NCBI GenBank assembly: GCA_002429315.1
Contig: DIZC01000077.1
Span: forward strand, 848 to 35,138
Direction: 5' to 3'
Length of the DNA: 34,291 nucleotides
Origin: Alphaproteobacteria bacterium UBA6038
Lineage (GTDB): Bacteria; Pseudomonadota; Alphaproteobacteria; Micropepsales; Micropepsaceae
Shown piece after piece: positions 7,935-15,420 of this stretch. Within the stretch, counting starts at the first letter, position 1; every line of letters starts with the position of its first letter. The notes beneath the pieces are model-generated. The model had not been told where the DNA came from. It ran no database searches and saw nothing but the letters and a program-made list of their open reading frames with translations. The translations under genes were made by a program, and so were the position numbers.

Positions 7935-8357
7935 ATGCCCGACCGGCCCCGTTTTCATCTTGCCTTTCCCGTTCGCGATCTTGCCGAAGCGCGCGCGTTC
8001 TATGGGCAATTGCTTGGCTGCCAGGAGGGCCGATCCTCGGACGAATGGGTCGATTTCGACTTCTTCGGCCATCAGATCGTCGCCCATTTAAGCCCCTCGC
8101 AAGGCTTGGGGGAAGGCCATAATTGGGTCGACGGCGAGACGGTCCCGGTGCGCCATTTTGGCGTCATTCTGGAGATGCCGGAATGGCGGGATTTGGCCGG
8201 GAAGCTGCGGGCGGCCAGCGTCGATTTCCTGATCGAGCCGGGGGTTCGGTTCGAAGGCCAGGCGGGGGAACAGGCCACGCTGTTCGTTCGCGATCCCTCA
8301 GGCAATGCACTGGAATTCAAGGCCTTTGCCGATGACGCCAAGGTGTTCGCCCGATGA
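7935..8357 (+). CDS. VOC (glyoxalase/dioxygenase) superfamily protein
   Basis: A 140-residue protein with two beta-alpha-beta-beta-beta modules. FHLAFPVRDLAEARAFY at the N-terminus is the first module, RHFGVILEM near residue 70 starts the second, and DPSGNALEFKAF near 122 carries the C-terminal metal-ligand glutamate. H9, H71 and E129 are the likely metal site. The ATG at 7935 is chosen because it puts the first strand at the usual distance from the start. The stop overlaps dsbB (ATGA), so it leads a four-gene coupled unit. The substrate is unknown. Confidence 0.82.
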   Translation: MPDRPRFHLAFPVRDLAEARAFYGQLLGCQEGRSSDEWVDFDFFGHQIVAHLSPSQGLGEGHNWVDGETVPVRHFGVILEMPEWRDLAGKLRAASVDFLIEPGVRFEGQAGEQATLFVRDPSGNALEFKAFADDAKVFAR

Positions 8358-8845
8358 AGAGCCTGCGCCCGGAGGCTGTGGCGATTGGCCTCGGCGCTCT
8401 TGCCGCGGCCCTGCTGATCGGGGCGCTCGGCTTCCAGTATCTGGACCGGCTGGCGCCTTGCGAGATGTGCGTCTGGCAGCGCTGGCCGCACCTCGCCGCC
8501 GCCCTTGTCGGCCTGCTGGGCGGAGGGGCGGTTTCAGCGGGGCTCCTTGCCCGGCAAACCGCCCGGCCCATTGCCATCGTGACCGCCCTGCTGGTGGGCA
8601 TCTCAGGCATGATCGCCATCTACCATGCCGGCGTCGAGTGGCACTGGTGGAAAGGCCCCAGCCAATGCACGGGGTCCGCGTTTCAGTTGAGCGGAAAGCT
8701 CGATCTCAATGCGCCGGTGGCGATGTGCGACCGCGCCGCGTGGCGGCTCTTCGGGCTTTCGCTCGCCGGATATAACGCGCTCGTCTCGCTCGCTGCGGCC
8801 GCGATCGGTTTGATTCTGGCGGCGCGGGCAAGGACGACGGCATGA
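8354..8845 (+). CDS. dsbB: Disulfide bond formation protein B
   Basis: A 163-residue inner-membrane protein that reoxidises DsbA and passes the electrons to quinone. Four hydrophobic segments are visible (about 9-27, 46-64, 71-90, 130-157). The first periplasmic loop has the redox pair C36-C39 (APCEMC) followed by WQRWPH, and the second loop has C105 and C125, matching the four essential DsbB cysteines. It overlaps the VOC gene upstream and coq7 downstream by 4 nt each. The link to coq7 is sensible, since DsbB uses the ubiquinone that Coq7 helps to make. Confidence 0.93.
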   Translation: MKSLRPEAVAIGLGALAAALLIGALGFQYLDRLAPCEMCVWQRWPHLAAALVGLLGGGAVSAGLLARQTARPIAIVTALLVGISGMIAIYHAGVEWHWWKGPSQCTGSAFQLSGKLDLNAPVAMCDRAAWRLFGLSLAGYNALVSLAAAAIGLILAARARTTA

Positions 8846-9402
8846 GCACGCGCGGCAAGCGCCCCGCACCCCCCGGCGTGCCGGCGACCGACGACATCGA
8901 ATCCATGATCCGCGTCGATCATGCCGGCGAATACGGCGCGGTGCGAATCTACGAAGGCCAGCTCGCCGTTTTCGATTCGCTCAACCGCACCTCCAAAGCG
9001 GCCGATGCCATCCGCAGCATGGCGCAGGCCGAGCAGCGGCATCTGCAAACCTTCGACCGGCTGGTGAACGAGCGACGGGTGCGGCCGACGGTGCTGGAAC
9101 CGGTGTGGCGGATTGCCGGATTTGCACTCGGGGCCGCGACCGCGCTGATGGGGGAGAAGGCGGCGATGGCCTGCACCGCGGCGGTCGAAGAGGTGATCGA
9201 TGAGCACTACGCCTCGCAAATTCCGCGCCTCAGCGGGGACAAGACATTGAAGAAGACGGTGGAGGATTTCCGGGCCGACGAGATTGCCCATCGCGACGAA
9301 GCGCTGGCGCATGGCGCGGAACAGGCGCCTGGCTATCGTCTTCTGAGCGACGCCATCAAAGCGGGTTGCCGAATTGCTATCAAGCTTTCCGAACGGATAT
9401 GA
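8842..9402 (+). CDS. coq7: Demethoxyubiquinone hydroxylase (Coq7 family)
   Basis: A 186-residue di-iron hydroxylase of ubiquinone biosynthesis. Carboxylate and histidine ligands are visible in order: E30 in DHAGEYGA, E64 and H67 in AEQRH, E116 in AVEEVI, and E147 with H150 in ADEIAH. This is the ferritin-like four-helix pattern of Coq7. The hydrophobic segment at about 89-112 is the membrane-associating part. It is coupled to dsbB upstream and to the GNAT gene downstream through ATGA overlaps. Confidence 0.93.
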   Translation: MSTRGKRPAPPGVPATDDIESMIRVDHAGEYGAVRIYEGQLAVFDSLNRTSKAADAIRSMAQAEQRHLQTFDRLVNERRVRPTVLEPVWRIAGFALGAATALMGEKAAMACTAAVEEVIDEHYASQIPRLSGDKTLKKTVEDFRADEIAHRDEALAHGAEQAPGYRLLSDAIKAGCRIAIKLSERI

Positions 9403-10082
9403 CGGACGATCGGCATGCGCAGCTCCACACGGCGGCCAATCCGCGCCGCGCGACGCCGGCCGATGCCCCGCCACTCTCCAGATTGTTCGCCGCCGCATTT
9501 CTCAACGACCCGGTGATGAACTGGGTGGCGCGCGAGGGGCCTGCGCGCGCCGAAGGGCTCGTGCGCTTCTTCCACTGGATCGTGGCGGTGCGGGCGATCC
9601 CATATGGCGAGGTGTGGATGACGGACGATTGCAGCGTGGCCGCGGCGTGGTTGCCGCCCGGCGCTCCGGCAAGTCCCGGAGGGCCGATCGAGCAACTGAA
9701 ATTGTTGCCGATGTTCGTGCGGCTGTGCGGATTTTCGCGGATGATGCGCGGACAGGCGATGGGCGATGCGATGGAGAAGCATCATCCGCGCGAGCGCCAC
9801 TACTATCTTTCCTTCATCGCCGTGGCGCCGCGTTTCCAGGGCATGGGGCTCGGCTCGGCGATGCTGGAGGCCAATCTCGCGCGTATCGACGCTACCCGCA
9901 CGCCTGCCTATCTGGAAAATTCAAACCCCAAGAACACGCGGCTGTATGAGCGCCACGGTTTCGTCGCGCAAAAGAACATCGCGCCCAGACCCGCCCCGCC
10001 GCTCACCGCCATGTGGCGCAAGGCCGTTACTTCCGACGGCATATCCACCACGTACAGTGCAGCCCCGACAGCGGTTCCGTAA
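9399..10082 (+). CDS. GNAT-family N-acetyltransferase
   Basis: A 227-residue acetyltransferase. The ATG at 9399 overlaps the coq7 stop (ATGA). Motif A is FIAVAPRFQGMGLGSAML at about residues 142-159, with the acetyl-CoA loop pattern R/Q-x-x-G-x-G/A, followed by YLENSNPKNTRLYERHGF, a C-terminal segment typical of GNAT enzymes. The substrate is unknown. Its 3' end overlaps the convergent methyltransferase gene by 56 nt, and its last 15 or so codons look poorly conserved, so the C-terminus may have drifted. Confidence 0.82.
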   Translation: MTDDRHAQLHTAANPRRATPADAPPLSRLFAAAFLNDPVMNWVAREGPARAEGLVRFFHWIVAVRAIPYGEVWMTDDCSVAAAWLPPGAPASPGGPIEQLKLLPMFVRLCGFSRMMRGQAMGDAMEKHHPRERHYYLSFIAVAPRFQGMGLGSAMLEANLARIDATRTPAYLENSNPKNTRLYERHGFVAQKNIAPRPAPPLTAMWRKAVTSDGISTTYSAAPTAVP

Positions 10083-10827
10083 GACGAACTTCCTCCGGCT
10101 CGAAACCCGACTGCTTCAGCATGGCGGCCAAGGTTTGCCTGCCGACGCGCACGCGCGGAACGGACGTTTGGTCGGGCCAATAATTACCGGTGACCGAGGC
10201 ACGAAGAGACACCGCGATCGGCGCATCTCCCTTGGCGAGATTGTACTCTGGAATCAGCAATACGAATACGCCATTCGCTCGGATCACGCGATGCACGGCC
10301 TCGATCGCGCGCTGCATTTCCGGAACATAATCGAGGACATTGCAGGCCTGCACGTAGTCGAAGCTCCCGTTCGCGAATGGCGCCAGATCGCGCACGTCAG
10401 CGCGGACAAAGCGACCGACCTTGTGATAAGTCTGATGAAGGGACGAGACGACATGATGCCGGAATTTCGGGAACAGCAAAGACCGCTCTACCGTGCCGGG
10501 ACTCAGGAGCAAGGCATCCGGTAATGGGCCGCGGCCGAACACCTCCCGATCCAGCTTTTGCGAGAACAGTTGCTTGAAGGAGCGCTGCCGCTCGTTCGTT
10601 CCGCAGCCCGGACAGAGGCGAGGATGGCCGTCGATTGCGACGAAACCGCAGACGTTGCAGGCTGCCGAGTCAGGAGCCGCGCCTGTCGCGTTGCGCGCCG
10701 GACGCCAAATTCTGGCGTTCAACGTCCGCGCCGCGGCGATCAGGCGTTTGATCGGCATGACCAGGTGTCGCGCGGTCGACATGCGAGCCACAGGCTCCAG
10801 CGAAACGAAATGTGTGTCAAACGCCAT
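10027..10827 (-). CDS. Class I SAM-dependent methyltransferase with N-terminal zinc ribbon
   Basis: A 266-residue protein. C57-X2-C60 and C72-X2-C75 form a small zinc ribbon (CNVCGF ... CPGCGTNERQR). Then comes a methyltransferase fold: a degenerate motif I (ALLLSPGTVERSL), the acidic ADVRDLAPFANGSFDYVQACNVLDYV region typical of motifs II-IV, and a strand-rich end. Similar zinc-ribbon methyltransferases occur near glycan genes, but the substrate here is unknown. The start is uncertain: ATG codons at 10827, 10782 and 10758 are possible. A later one would leave room for a promoter for the divergent gene at 10866. It overlaps the GNAT gene by 56 nt at its 3' end. Confidence 0.72.
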   Translation of the reverse strand: MAFDTHFVSLEPVARMSTARHLVMPIKRLIAAARTLNARIWRPARNATGAAPDSAACNVCGFVAIDGHPRLCPGCGTNERQRSFKQLFSQKLDREVFGRGPLPDALLLSPGTVERSLLFPKFRHHVVSSLHQTYHKVGRFVRADVRDLAPFANGSFDYVQACNVLDYVPEMQRAIEAVHRVIRANGVFVLLIPEYNLAKGDAPIAVSLRASVTGNYWPDQTSVPRVRVGRQTLAAMLKQSGFEPEEVRLTEPLSGLHCTWWICRRK

Positions 10828-10854
10828 AGCTGATATTGCATAGCTTCAACCGCG

Positions 10855-10861
10855 AAGGAGG
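10855..10861 (+). promoter_or_regulatory. Strong ribosome binding site selecting a TTG start
   Basis: AAGGAGG is almost a full anti-Shine-Dalgarno match and lies 4 nt before TTG at 10866. It decides the start of the dimethylformamidase-like gene, in the absence of any ATG nearby. Confidence 0.65.
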
Positions 10862-10865
10862 AAAA

Positions 10866-12248
10866 TTGGAGCGCGGGCTGTTGTGCCTTGGGGCGACTGG
10901 CGGGGTCTTCGACTCGCTCGAGGGTAGCGAGTGGATCATGTTCACGCCGTATTGCGCCGATGCTGGGGTGCCGCGCGCGGTGACCGCGAGCTTCCGCGGT
11001 AAGCGCCGGTTGCGCGTCACCGATGTGACTGGCCGGGCGCTCGGCGCCCTCAAAATCAAAGGCCGCCGCATTCCCATTCCCGCGGATGCGCTCGAGGCTG
11101 GCGTCACCGCCGATCCAACCGACTCGCTGCGCATTCCCGACGACGCGCCCGGCGGCATCTATTTCGTCGATGACCAGTGGGCCTTCGTCGTGTCGCGCCC
11201 GGAGGCGTCATGCACCGCGGTCGTTCCCGTCTCGACCATGCAGGCCTTCAACGATTGGGGAGGGCGAAGCGAATATACCGAGCGGGCGCGCCAGCGGGAG
11301 GCAAAGCACAAGATCCCCCTGCACCACTATTCGCTCCGCCGCCCCCTGGCGCGGCGCTTTGCGGTCGACGTGTTGTCAGGCTTTTTGGATTGGCTGCCTC
11401 GTGGCGCGCTGGCCGGCGAGGAGGTGCGCTTCGTTCCCGATTATGACCTCGAGCGGGCCGGCGCTCTCGTCGGAACCAAGTTGCTCCTCATCCCGGGACG
11501 CTCGGAATATTGGAGTCGGAAAAGCCGCCAGGCGATCGATGCCTACGCCGACAACGGGGGCGACATGGTGCTGCTGTCGTCCGAGACCATGCTCCATGAG
11601 ATCCGCCACGAGGAAGGACGCAATGCCTGGTGGTGGTACGGCTCGCCGGAGGACCCGCGCAAGCCCGCCACACCCTATTGGAACGATCGCGCACGGCGAT
11701 ATCCGCTGCTTCCGTCCATCGGGCCAAATCCCGCCTATGGCGGTTCGCACAAGCCCGAGGCGAAACAATATCCCGCGTGGGGCGTCTATCGCGCCTTCGA
11801 TACGAATTCACCGCTCGCCAAGGCGTGCGGCCTCGGCCCCGGCGACAGCGTGGCTCTCCCCAGCATGGTCTATTACGACGGTCTGCCGGTGAGGCGTTAC
11901 GCGAACGAGGTGCCGGTGCTAGACGAACGGGTGCTCACCTTCCATCGCTGGAGTCTGCTCGGCTACAGCTTCGGGCACAACACGCCCTTGCGGCGCATCG
12001 GCGCCTGGTTTGCATTCCAGCGCAGCCCGACTTCGGGGCGTGCCGTGCATTTCGGATCGTATGGCTGGAGCACCATGGAAGGCCTTGGCGGCAAAGGCCC
12101 GGGCGGTGCAAGGCCGGCGGAAGTCGTCGATGCAGCGATCCGGCTGATCCGAAGCGGAGCCGACCTGTTTGCACCGCAACCCGCAGCGGACCCCTCGCCA
12201 TCGTGGCTTCGCCGTCTCCGCTCCGCAGGCAAACGCCGGCTTGGATAA
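10866..12248 (+). CDS. N,N-dimethylformamidase large-subunit-like protein
   Basis: About 460 residues, cytoplasmic. STMQAFNDWGGRSEY near residue 123 resembles the AYN.WGG.S.Y signature of the dimethylformamidase beta-subunit C-terminal family. The order of elements (N-terminal jelly-roll-like part, then a glutamine-amidotransferase-like domain with TKLLLIPGRSEYWS and GDMVLLSSETM) also fits. The residues usually bound to iron in the characterised enzyme were not located with confidence, so activity on formamides should not be assumed. No small subunit is adjacent. The TTG at 10866 is chosen because AAGGAGG lies 4 nt upstream; the only earlier in-frame start is another TTG at 10836 without such a site. 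Confidence 0.55.
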   Translation: MERGLLCLGATGGVFDSLEGSEWIMFTPYCADAGVPRAVTASFRGKRRLRVTDVTGRALGALKIKGRRIPIPADALEAGVTADPTDSLRIPDDAPGGIYFVDDQWAFVVSRPEASCTAVVPVSTMQAFNDWGGRSEYTERARQREAKHKIPLHHYSLRRPLARRFAVDVLSGFLDWLPRGALAGEEVRFVPDYDLERAGALVGTKLLLIPGRSEYWSRKSRQAIDAYADNGGDMVLLSSETMLHEIRHEEGRNAWWWYGSPEDPRKPATPYWNDRARRYPLLPSIGPNPAYGGSHKPEAKQYPAWGVYRAFDTNSPLAKACGLGPGDSVALPSMVYYDGLPVRRYANEVPVLDERVLTFHRWSLLGYSFGHNTPLRRIGAWFAFQRSPTSGRAVHFGSYGWSTMEGLGGKGPGGARPAEVVDAAIRLIRSGADLFAPQPAADPSPSWLRRLRSAGKRRLG

Positions 12249-12256
12249 ACGTGGCC

Positions 12257-13105
12257 TTAGCGGCCGGCAGGTCCGAACTGTGCCCGGATGCTGGCCGGCG
12301 TGGCGCCGTGCGCGCGCAACTCCTGCAGTGTGACGGCACGATCGCGCTTGGAGAACTTGCGGCCGTGCTCATCCAGAATGAGGCGGTGGTGCGCGTAAGC
12401 CGGTTCCGGCAGATCGAGCAGCGCCTGCAACAGACGCTGCACATGCGTGGCCGCAAACAGATCGTTGCCGCGGGTGATCAGCGTCACGCCTTGAAACGCA
12501 TCGTCGACGACAACGGCAAGATGATAGGACGCCGGGGTATCCTTGCGCGCGAGCACGATGTTGCCGAACGCAAGAGGATCGGCGGCGACGATGCCGCGCT
12601 CGCCGTCCGGCCCGCTGCCTTGCTCCTCGAACGACAGCGGACCGACATGCTGCGCGCCTTTGGAGACATCTAGGCGCAGCGCATACGGCGCCCCCGAACG
12701 AATGCGGCGCTCGCGCTCGATGCTCCTCAGCGCACGACAGGCGCCCGGATAAGGCGGCCCTTCCGGCCCATGCGGCGCTTCCGACGCGCGCGCGATATCG
12801 CTGCGGGTGCAGAAGCAGGGGTAGAGCAATCCCGCTCTCTCGAGCCGGTCCAGCGCGCTGCGGTAGGCGGCAACCCGCTCCGACTGCCGCAGCACCGGCT
12901 GCTCCCATGCCAGGCCCAGCCACGCGAGATCTTGCAGAATTGCCGCCTCGTATTCCGGTCGAGAACGACTCCGGTCGATATCTTCGATCCGTAGGAGAAA
13001 GCGGCCGACGCCACGCCTCGCCGCATCGTGCGCGGTGAGCGCAGCGAAAGCGTGACCCAGATGCAGATAGCCGGTTGGACTTGGCGCAAACCGCGTGACA
13101 ATCAT
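12257..13105 (-). CDS. gluQ: Glutamyl-Q tRNA(Asp) synthetase
   Basis: A 282-residue truncated paralogue of glutamyl-tRNA synthetase that glutamylates queuosine at the wobble base of tRNA-Asp. The adenylate-binding motif is RFAPSPTGYLHLGH (5-18) and the KMSKS-type loop is KFSKR (250-254). A zinc site is visible as C97-X-C99 with Y119 and C123, as in the E. coli enzyme (YadB). The anticodon-binding domain of GltX is absent, which is the rule for this family. It is convergent with the dimethylformamidase-like gene, 8 nt away. Confidence 0.93.
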   Translation of the reverse strand: MIVTRFAPSPTGYLHLGHAFAALTAHDAARRGVGRFLLRIEDIDRSRSRPEYEAAILQDLAWLGLAWEQPVLRQSERVAAYRSALDRLERAGLLYPCFCTRSDIARASEAPHGPEGPPYPGACRALRSIERERRIRSGAPYALRLDVSKGAQHVGPLSFEEQGSGPDGERGIVAADPLAFGNIVLARKDTPASYHLAVVVDDAFQGVTLITRGNDLFAATHVQRLLQALLDLPEPAYAHHRLILDEHGRKFSKRDRAVTLQELRAHGATPASIRAQFGPAGR

Positions 13106-13134
13106 GCGCGCAACACTATCGCAAACGGAGCGTG

Positions 13135-13839
13135 ATGGCGTTCGGAAGCAGAATGTTGAGCGGGCCGCGGCTGCCGCCGTCGCGCGGGAACGCGACGCAT
13201 CTGGTCGTGCTGTGCCACGGCTACGGCGCCGACGGCAACGACCTCATCGGGCTGGCGCCGATGTGGCAGCGCCTGATGCCGACAGTCGCCTTCGCCGCGC
13301 CCAATGCGCCGGAACGCTGCGCCGGCGCGCCGGTGGGGTTTCAGTGGTTCGCGATTTCGCGGCTGGAGCCGCATGCAATGCGCGCGGGGGTGGAATCCGC
13401 CGCGGCCGGTCTCAACGCCTTCCTCGATGCGGAATTGGCGCGGCACAACCTGCCGGCGGATCGGCTTGCACTGGTGGGATTCAGCCAGGGCACGATGATG
13501 TCTCTGCATGTCGGCTTGCGGCGGCAGATAAAGCCCGCGGCGATCGTCGGCTATTCCGGCCTGCTGACCGATGCGGAAGAGCTTACGACGCAGGCCCATG
13601 CCACCCCGCCCATCCTGCTGATCCACGGCGACGCCGACCAGATGATTCCCGCCGAATTCCTGTTCACCTCGGCCGCTGCGCTGGGGCGCGCCGGTGCTGC
13701 CGTGCAGTGGCACCTGTCGCACGGCGTGGGCCACTCCATCGATGAACAGGGCCTGGCGATGGGCGGCCTGTTCCTCAGCATGGCGTTTCGCGGGCTGCTG
13801 AAGCGCGCGGCGGACGAAATCTCTTGCTCCGTGTCCTGA
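13135..13839 (+). CDS. Phospholipase/carboxylesterase-type alpha/beta hydrolase
   Basis: A 234-residue serine hydrolase. LCHGYGADGNDL (27-38) is the oxyanion-hole region, GFSQG holds nucleophile S117, HGDADQMIP gives the acid D168, and HGVGH gives H200. The motifs and length match the bacterial carboxylesterase / acyl-protein-thioesterase-like family (Abhydrolase_2). Substrates are probably short acyl esters. GTG at 13132 is an alternative start, but the ATG at 13135 is better placed behind GGAG (13127-13130). There is no signal peptide. Confidence 0.87.
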   Translation: MAFGSRMLSGPRLPPSRGNATHLVVLCHGYGADGNDLIGLAPMWQRLMPTVAFAAPNAPERCAGAPVGFQWFAISRLEPHAMRAGVESAAAGLNAFLDAELARHNLPADRLALVGFSQGTMMSLHVGLRRQIKPAAIVGYSGLLTDAEELTTQAHATPPILLIHGDADQMIPAEFLFTSAAALGRAGAAVQWHLSHGVGHSIDEQGLAMGGLFLSMAFRGLLKRAADEISCSVS

Positions 13840-13966
13840 TTGTCGTCGTTTCGTCATGTCGAATCGCGTAGATTGGCCGCGACGGCGGGTTCTTGGCATT
13901 TCGAAAGCGAACCCCTAAAATCCGCCACACTGGAAACGGAGGTTTGGCCTTCAAAGGAGATTTTTC

Positions 13967-14527
13967 GTGTTAGCCGCCGCGCGATCGCCCCAAAATTGCC
14001 CGGCGCTGGTGCTGAACGCGGATTATCGCCCGCTCAGCTATTTCCCGCTTTCGCTGTGGGGCTGGCAGGACGCCATCAAGGCCGTCTTCCTGGAGCGGGT
14101 GAACATCCTCGCCGAATACGAACGCGTCGTCCGCTCGCCCAGCTTCGAGATGAAGCTGCCGAGCGTGGTGTCGCTCAAGACGTACGTAAAGCCGGCGCGC
14201 AATCCCGCGTTCACCCGGTTCAATGTGTTCCTGCGCGACCGTTTCGAGTGCCAGTATTGCGGTGAGCGCGACGATCTCACCTTCGACCACCTTATTCCGC
14301 GCTCGCGCGGCGGCCGCACCACCTGGGACAATGTCGTGGCCGCTTGCGCACCGTGCAATCTGCTCAAAGGCGGACGGCTGGCGCACCACATCGCCATGTA
14401 TCCCCGCAATCCCCCGCACCGGCCAACCGTCAACGAGCTGCGCAACAACGGCCGGCTGTTTCCGCCCAACTACCTGCACGAAAGCTGGGCGGACTATCTC
14501 TATTGGGACAGCGTGCTGGAGCCGTAA
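13967..14527 (+). CDS. HNH endonuclease family protein
   Basis: A 186-residue protein with an HNH nuclease fold. A zinc knuckle is formed by C95-X2-C98 (CQYC) and C127-X2-C130 (CAPC). Between them lies FDHLIPRSRGG with catalytic H108, and WDNVV with N122. An N-terminal part of about 85 residues (VLNADYRPLSYFPLSLW) is conserved in the large bacterial family of stand-alone HNH proteins, whose role is not well defined. The GTG start at 13967 follows AAAGGAG by 7 nt or so. The 127-nt leader holds an inverted repeat GGGTTC-N16-GAACCC (13887-13914). Confidence 0.87.
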   Translation: MLAAARSPQNCPALVLNADYRPLSYFPLSLWGWQDAIKAVFLERVNILAEYERVVRSPSFEMKLPSVVSLKTYVKPARNPAFTRFNVFLRDRFECQYCGERDDLTFDHLIPRSRGGRTTWDNVVAACAPCNLLKGGRLAHHIAMYPRNPPHRPTVNELRNNGRLFPPNYLHESWADYLYWDSVLEP

Positions 14528-14598
14528 CGACTTCGGTGACGGGATTTGGAACTGGAGCCCTGATCGCGCCGGCGATCCGTGCTAGGATTGCGCTTGCG

Positions 14599-14916
14599 AT
14601 GGGGCTGAAATCCAAAATCCCGGACTCGCGCGAGCGCGCCAAGCGGGCGGCACTGAACGCGCTGAAGCGCACGCGCCGTGCCGCCGCGCGGACCGGCGTC
14701 GCGCTGTCGGACTGGGAAGGCGAATTTCTGGGCTCCGTCGAGGAGCGAGTGGAACATTACGGCCGCGCCTACCGCGATCCGGAAAAGGGCCAGCCCGGCG
14801 CGTCGTTGTCGGTTCGCCAGACCGTGAAGCTGAAGGAGATCGGCGCCAAGGCCAACGGCAAGCCCAAACGGAGCGCGTGGCGACGAAGAAGCCCCGCAAC
14901 GAATGCCGCCGATTGA
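14599..14916 (+). CDS. Small basic protein of unknown function
   Basis: A 105-residue protein, not recognised. It begins MGLKSKIPDSRERAK and is rich in lysine and arginine, with predicted helices (RAALNALKRTRRAAARTG), a WEGEFL segment near residue 43 and a basic tail (NGKPKRSAWRRR). It is highly charged and has no membrane helix; nucleic-acid contact is possible but not shown. It follows the HNH gene by 71 nt and converges with the xre gene, 24 nt away. The ATG at 14599 is chosen because the sequence before it in this frame is the shifted reading of the HNH gene. Confidence 0.6.
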   Translation: MGLKSKIPDSRERAKRAALNALKRTRRAAARTGVALSDWEGEFLGSVEERVEHYGRAYRDPEKGQPGASLSVRQTVKLKEIGAKANGKPKRSAWRRRSPATNAAD

Positions 14917-14940
14917 TCGGACTCCGTTCCGCCGACGAGA

Positions 14941-15357
14941 CTACATCCCCGCCGATGCCGAATCCGTCGCCAGGCCCTTCACCAGCTCCAGAATCCTGCG
15001 GCGCAATTTCGGATCGGAAATTCGCGTGAACGCCATGTTGAGCTGCAATCCTTCCTGCGTGGGCGCGGCAGGCGCCGGCGGCGGGGATGCATCTTCCGCG
15101 AACCCCAGCGGCCTGCCCGACACCTCGTCGATGGCGCCTTCATAAAAATACAGAATGCCGACGCCGAGAATCCGGGCGAGATCGAACAGGCGGCTGGCGC
15201 CGATGCGGTTCAAACCCTTTTCGTATTTCTGCACCTGCTGGAACGTCAGCCCCAGAAACTGAGCCAGCTTGTCCTGGCTCATGCCGAGCGATATCCGCCG
15301 GAGACGGACCTGGTTCCCAACGAGGGCGTCGACGGCATTGGCCTGCTTCTTCGGCAC
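14941..15357 (-). CDS. XRE-family transcriptional regulator
   Basis: A 138-residue Cro/CI-type regulator. The helix-turn-helix covers about residues 11-66 (NQVRLRRISLGMSQDKLAQF ... YEKGLNRIGASRLFDLARIL). The segment FQQVQKYEKG with Q-K-Y-E is the typical recognition helix of this alphaproteobacterial group. A proline/alanine linker at about 90-100 leads to a short C-terminal helical part. It is the last minus-strand gene after lnt, 63 nt downstream, as in other alphaproteobacteria, where this regulator sits between lnt and metK. Its targets are unknown. Confidence 0.88.
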   Translation of the reverse strand: MPKKQANAVDALVGNQVRLRRISLGMSQDKLAQFLGLTFQQVQKYEKGLNRIGASRLFDLARILGVGILYFYEGAIDEVSGRPLGFAEDASPPPAPAAPTQEGLQLNMAFTRISDPKLRRRILELVKGLATDSASAGM

Positions 15358-15420
15358 GGGTCGTCCAATGGCTCTTCGGTTTCAACCATAACCGGATTTT
15401 CATCGTGGCGAAAAGACAGC

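Noticed and set aside
13887..13914. GGGTTC-N16-GAACCC inverted repeat, looked at as a tRNA T-arm or terminator
   Set aside because: No acceptor or anticodon arms surround it and there is no T-run. It may be a weak end signal for the esterase transcript.
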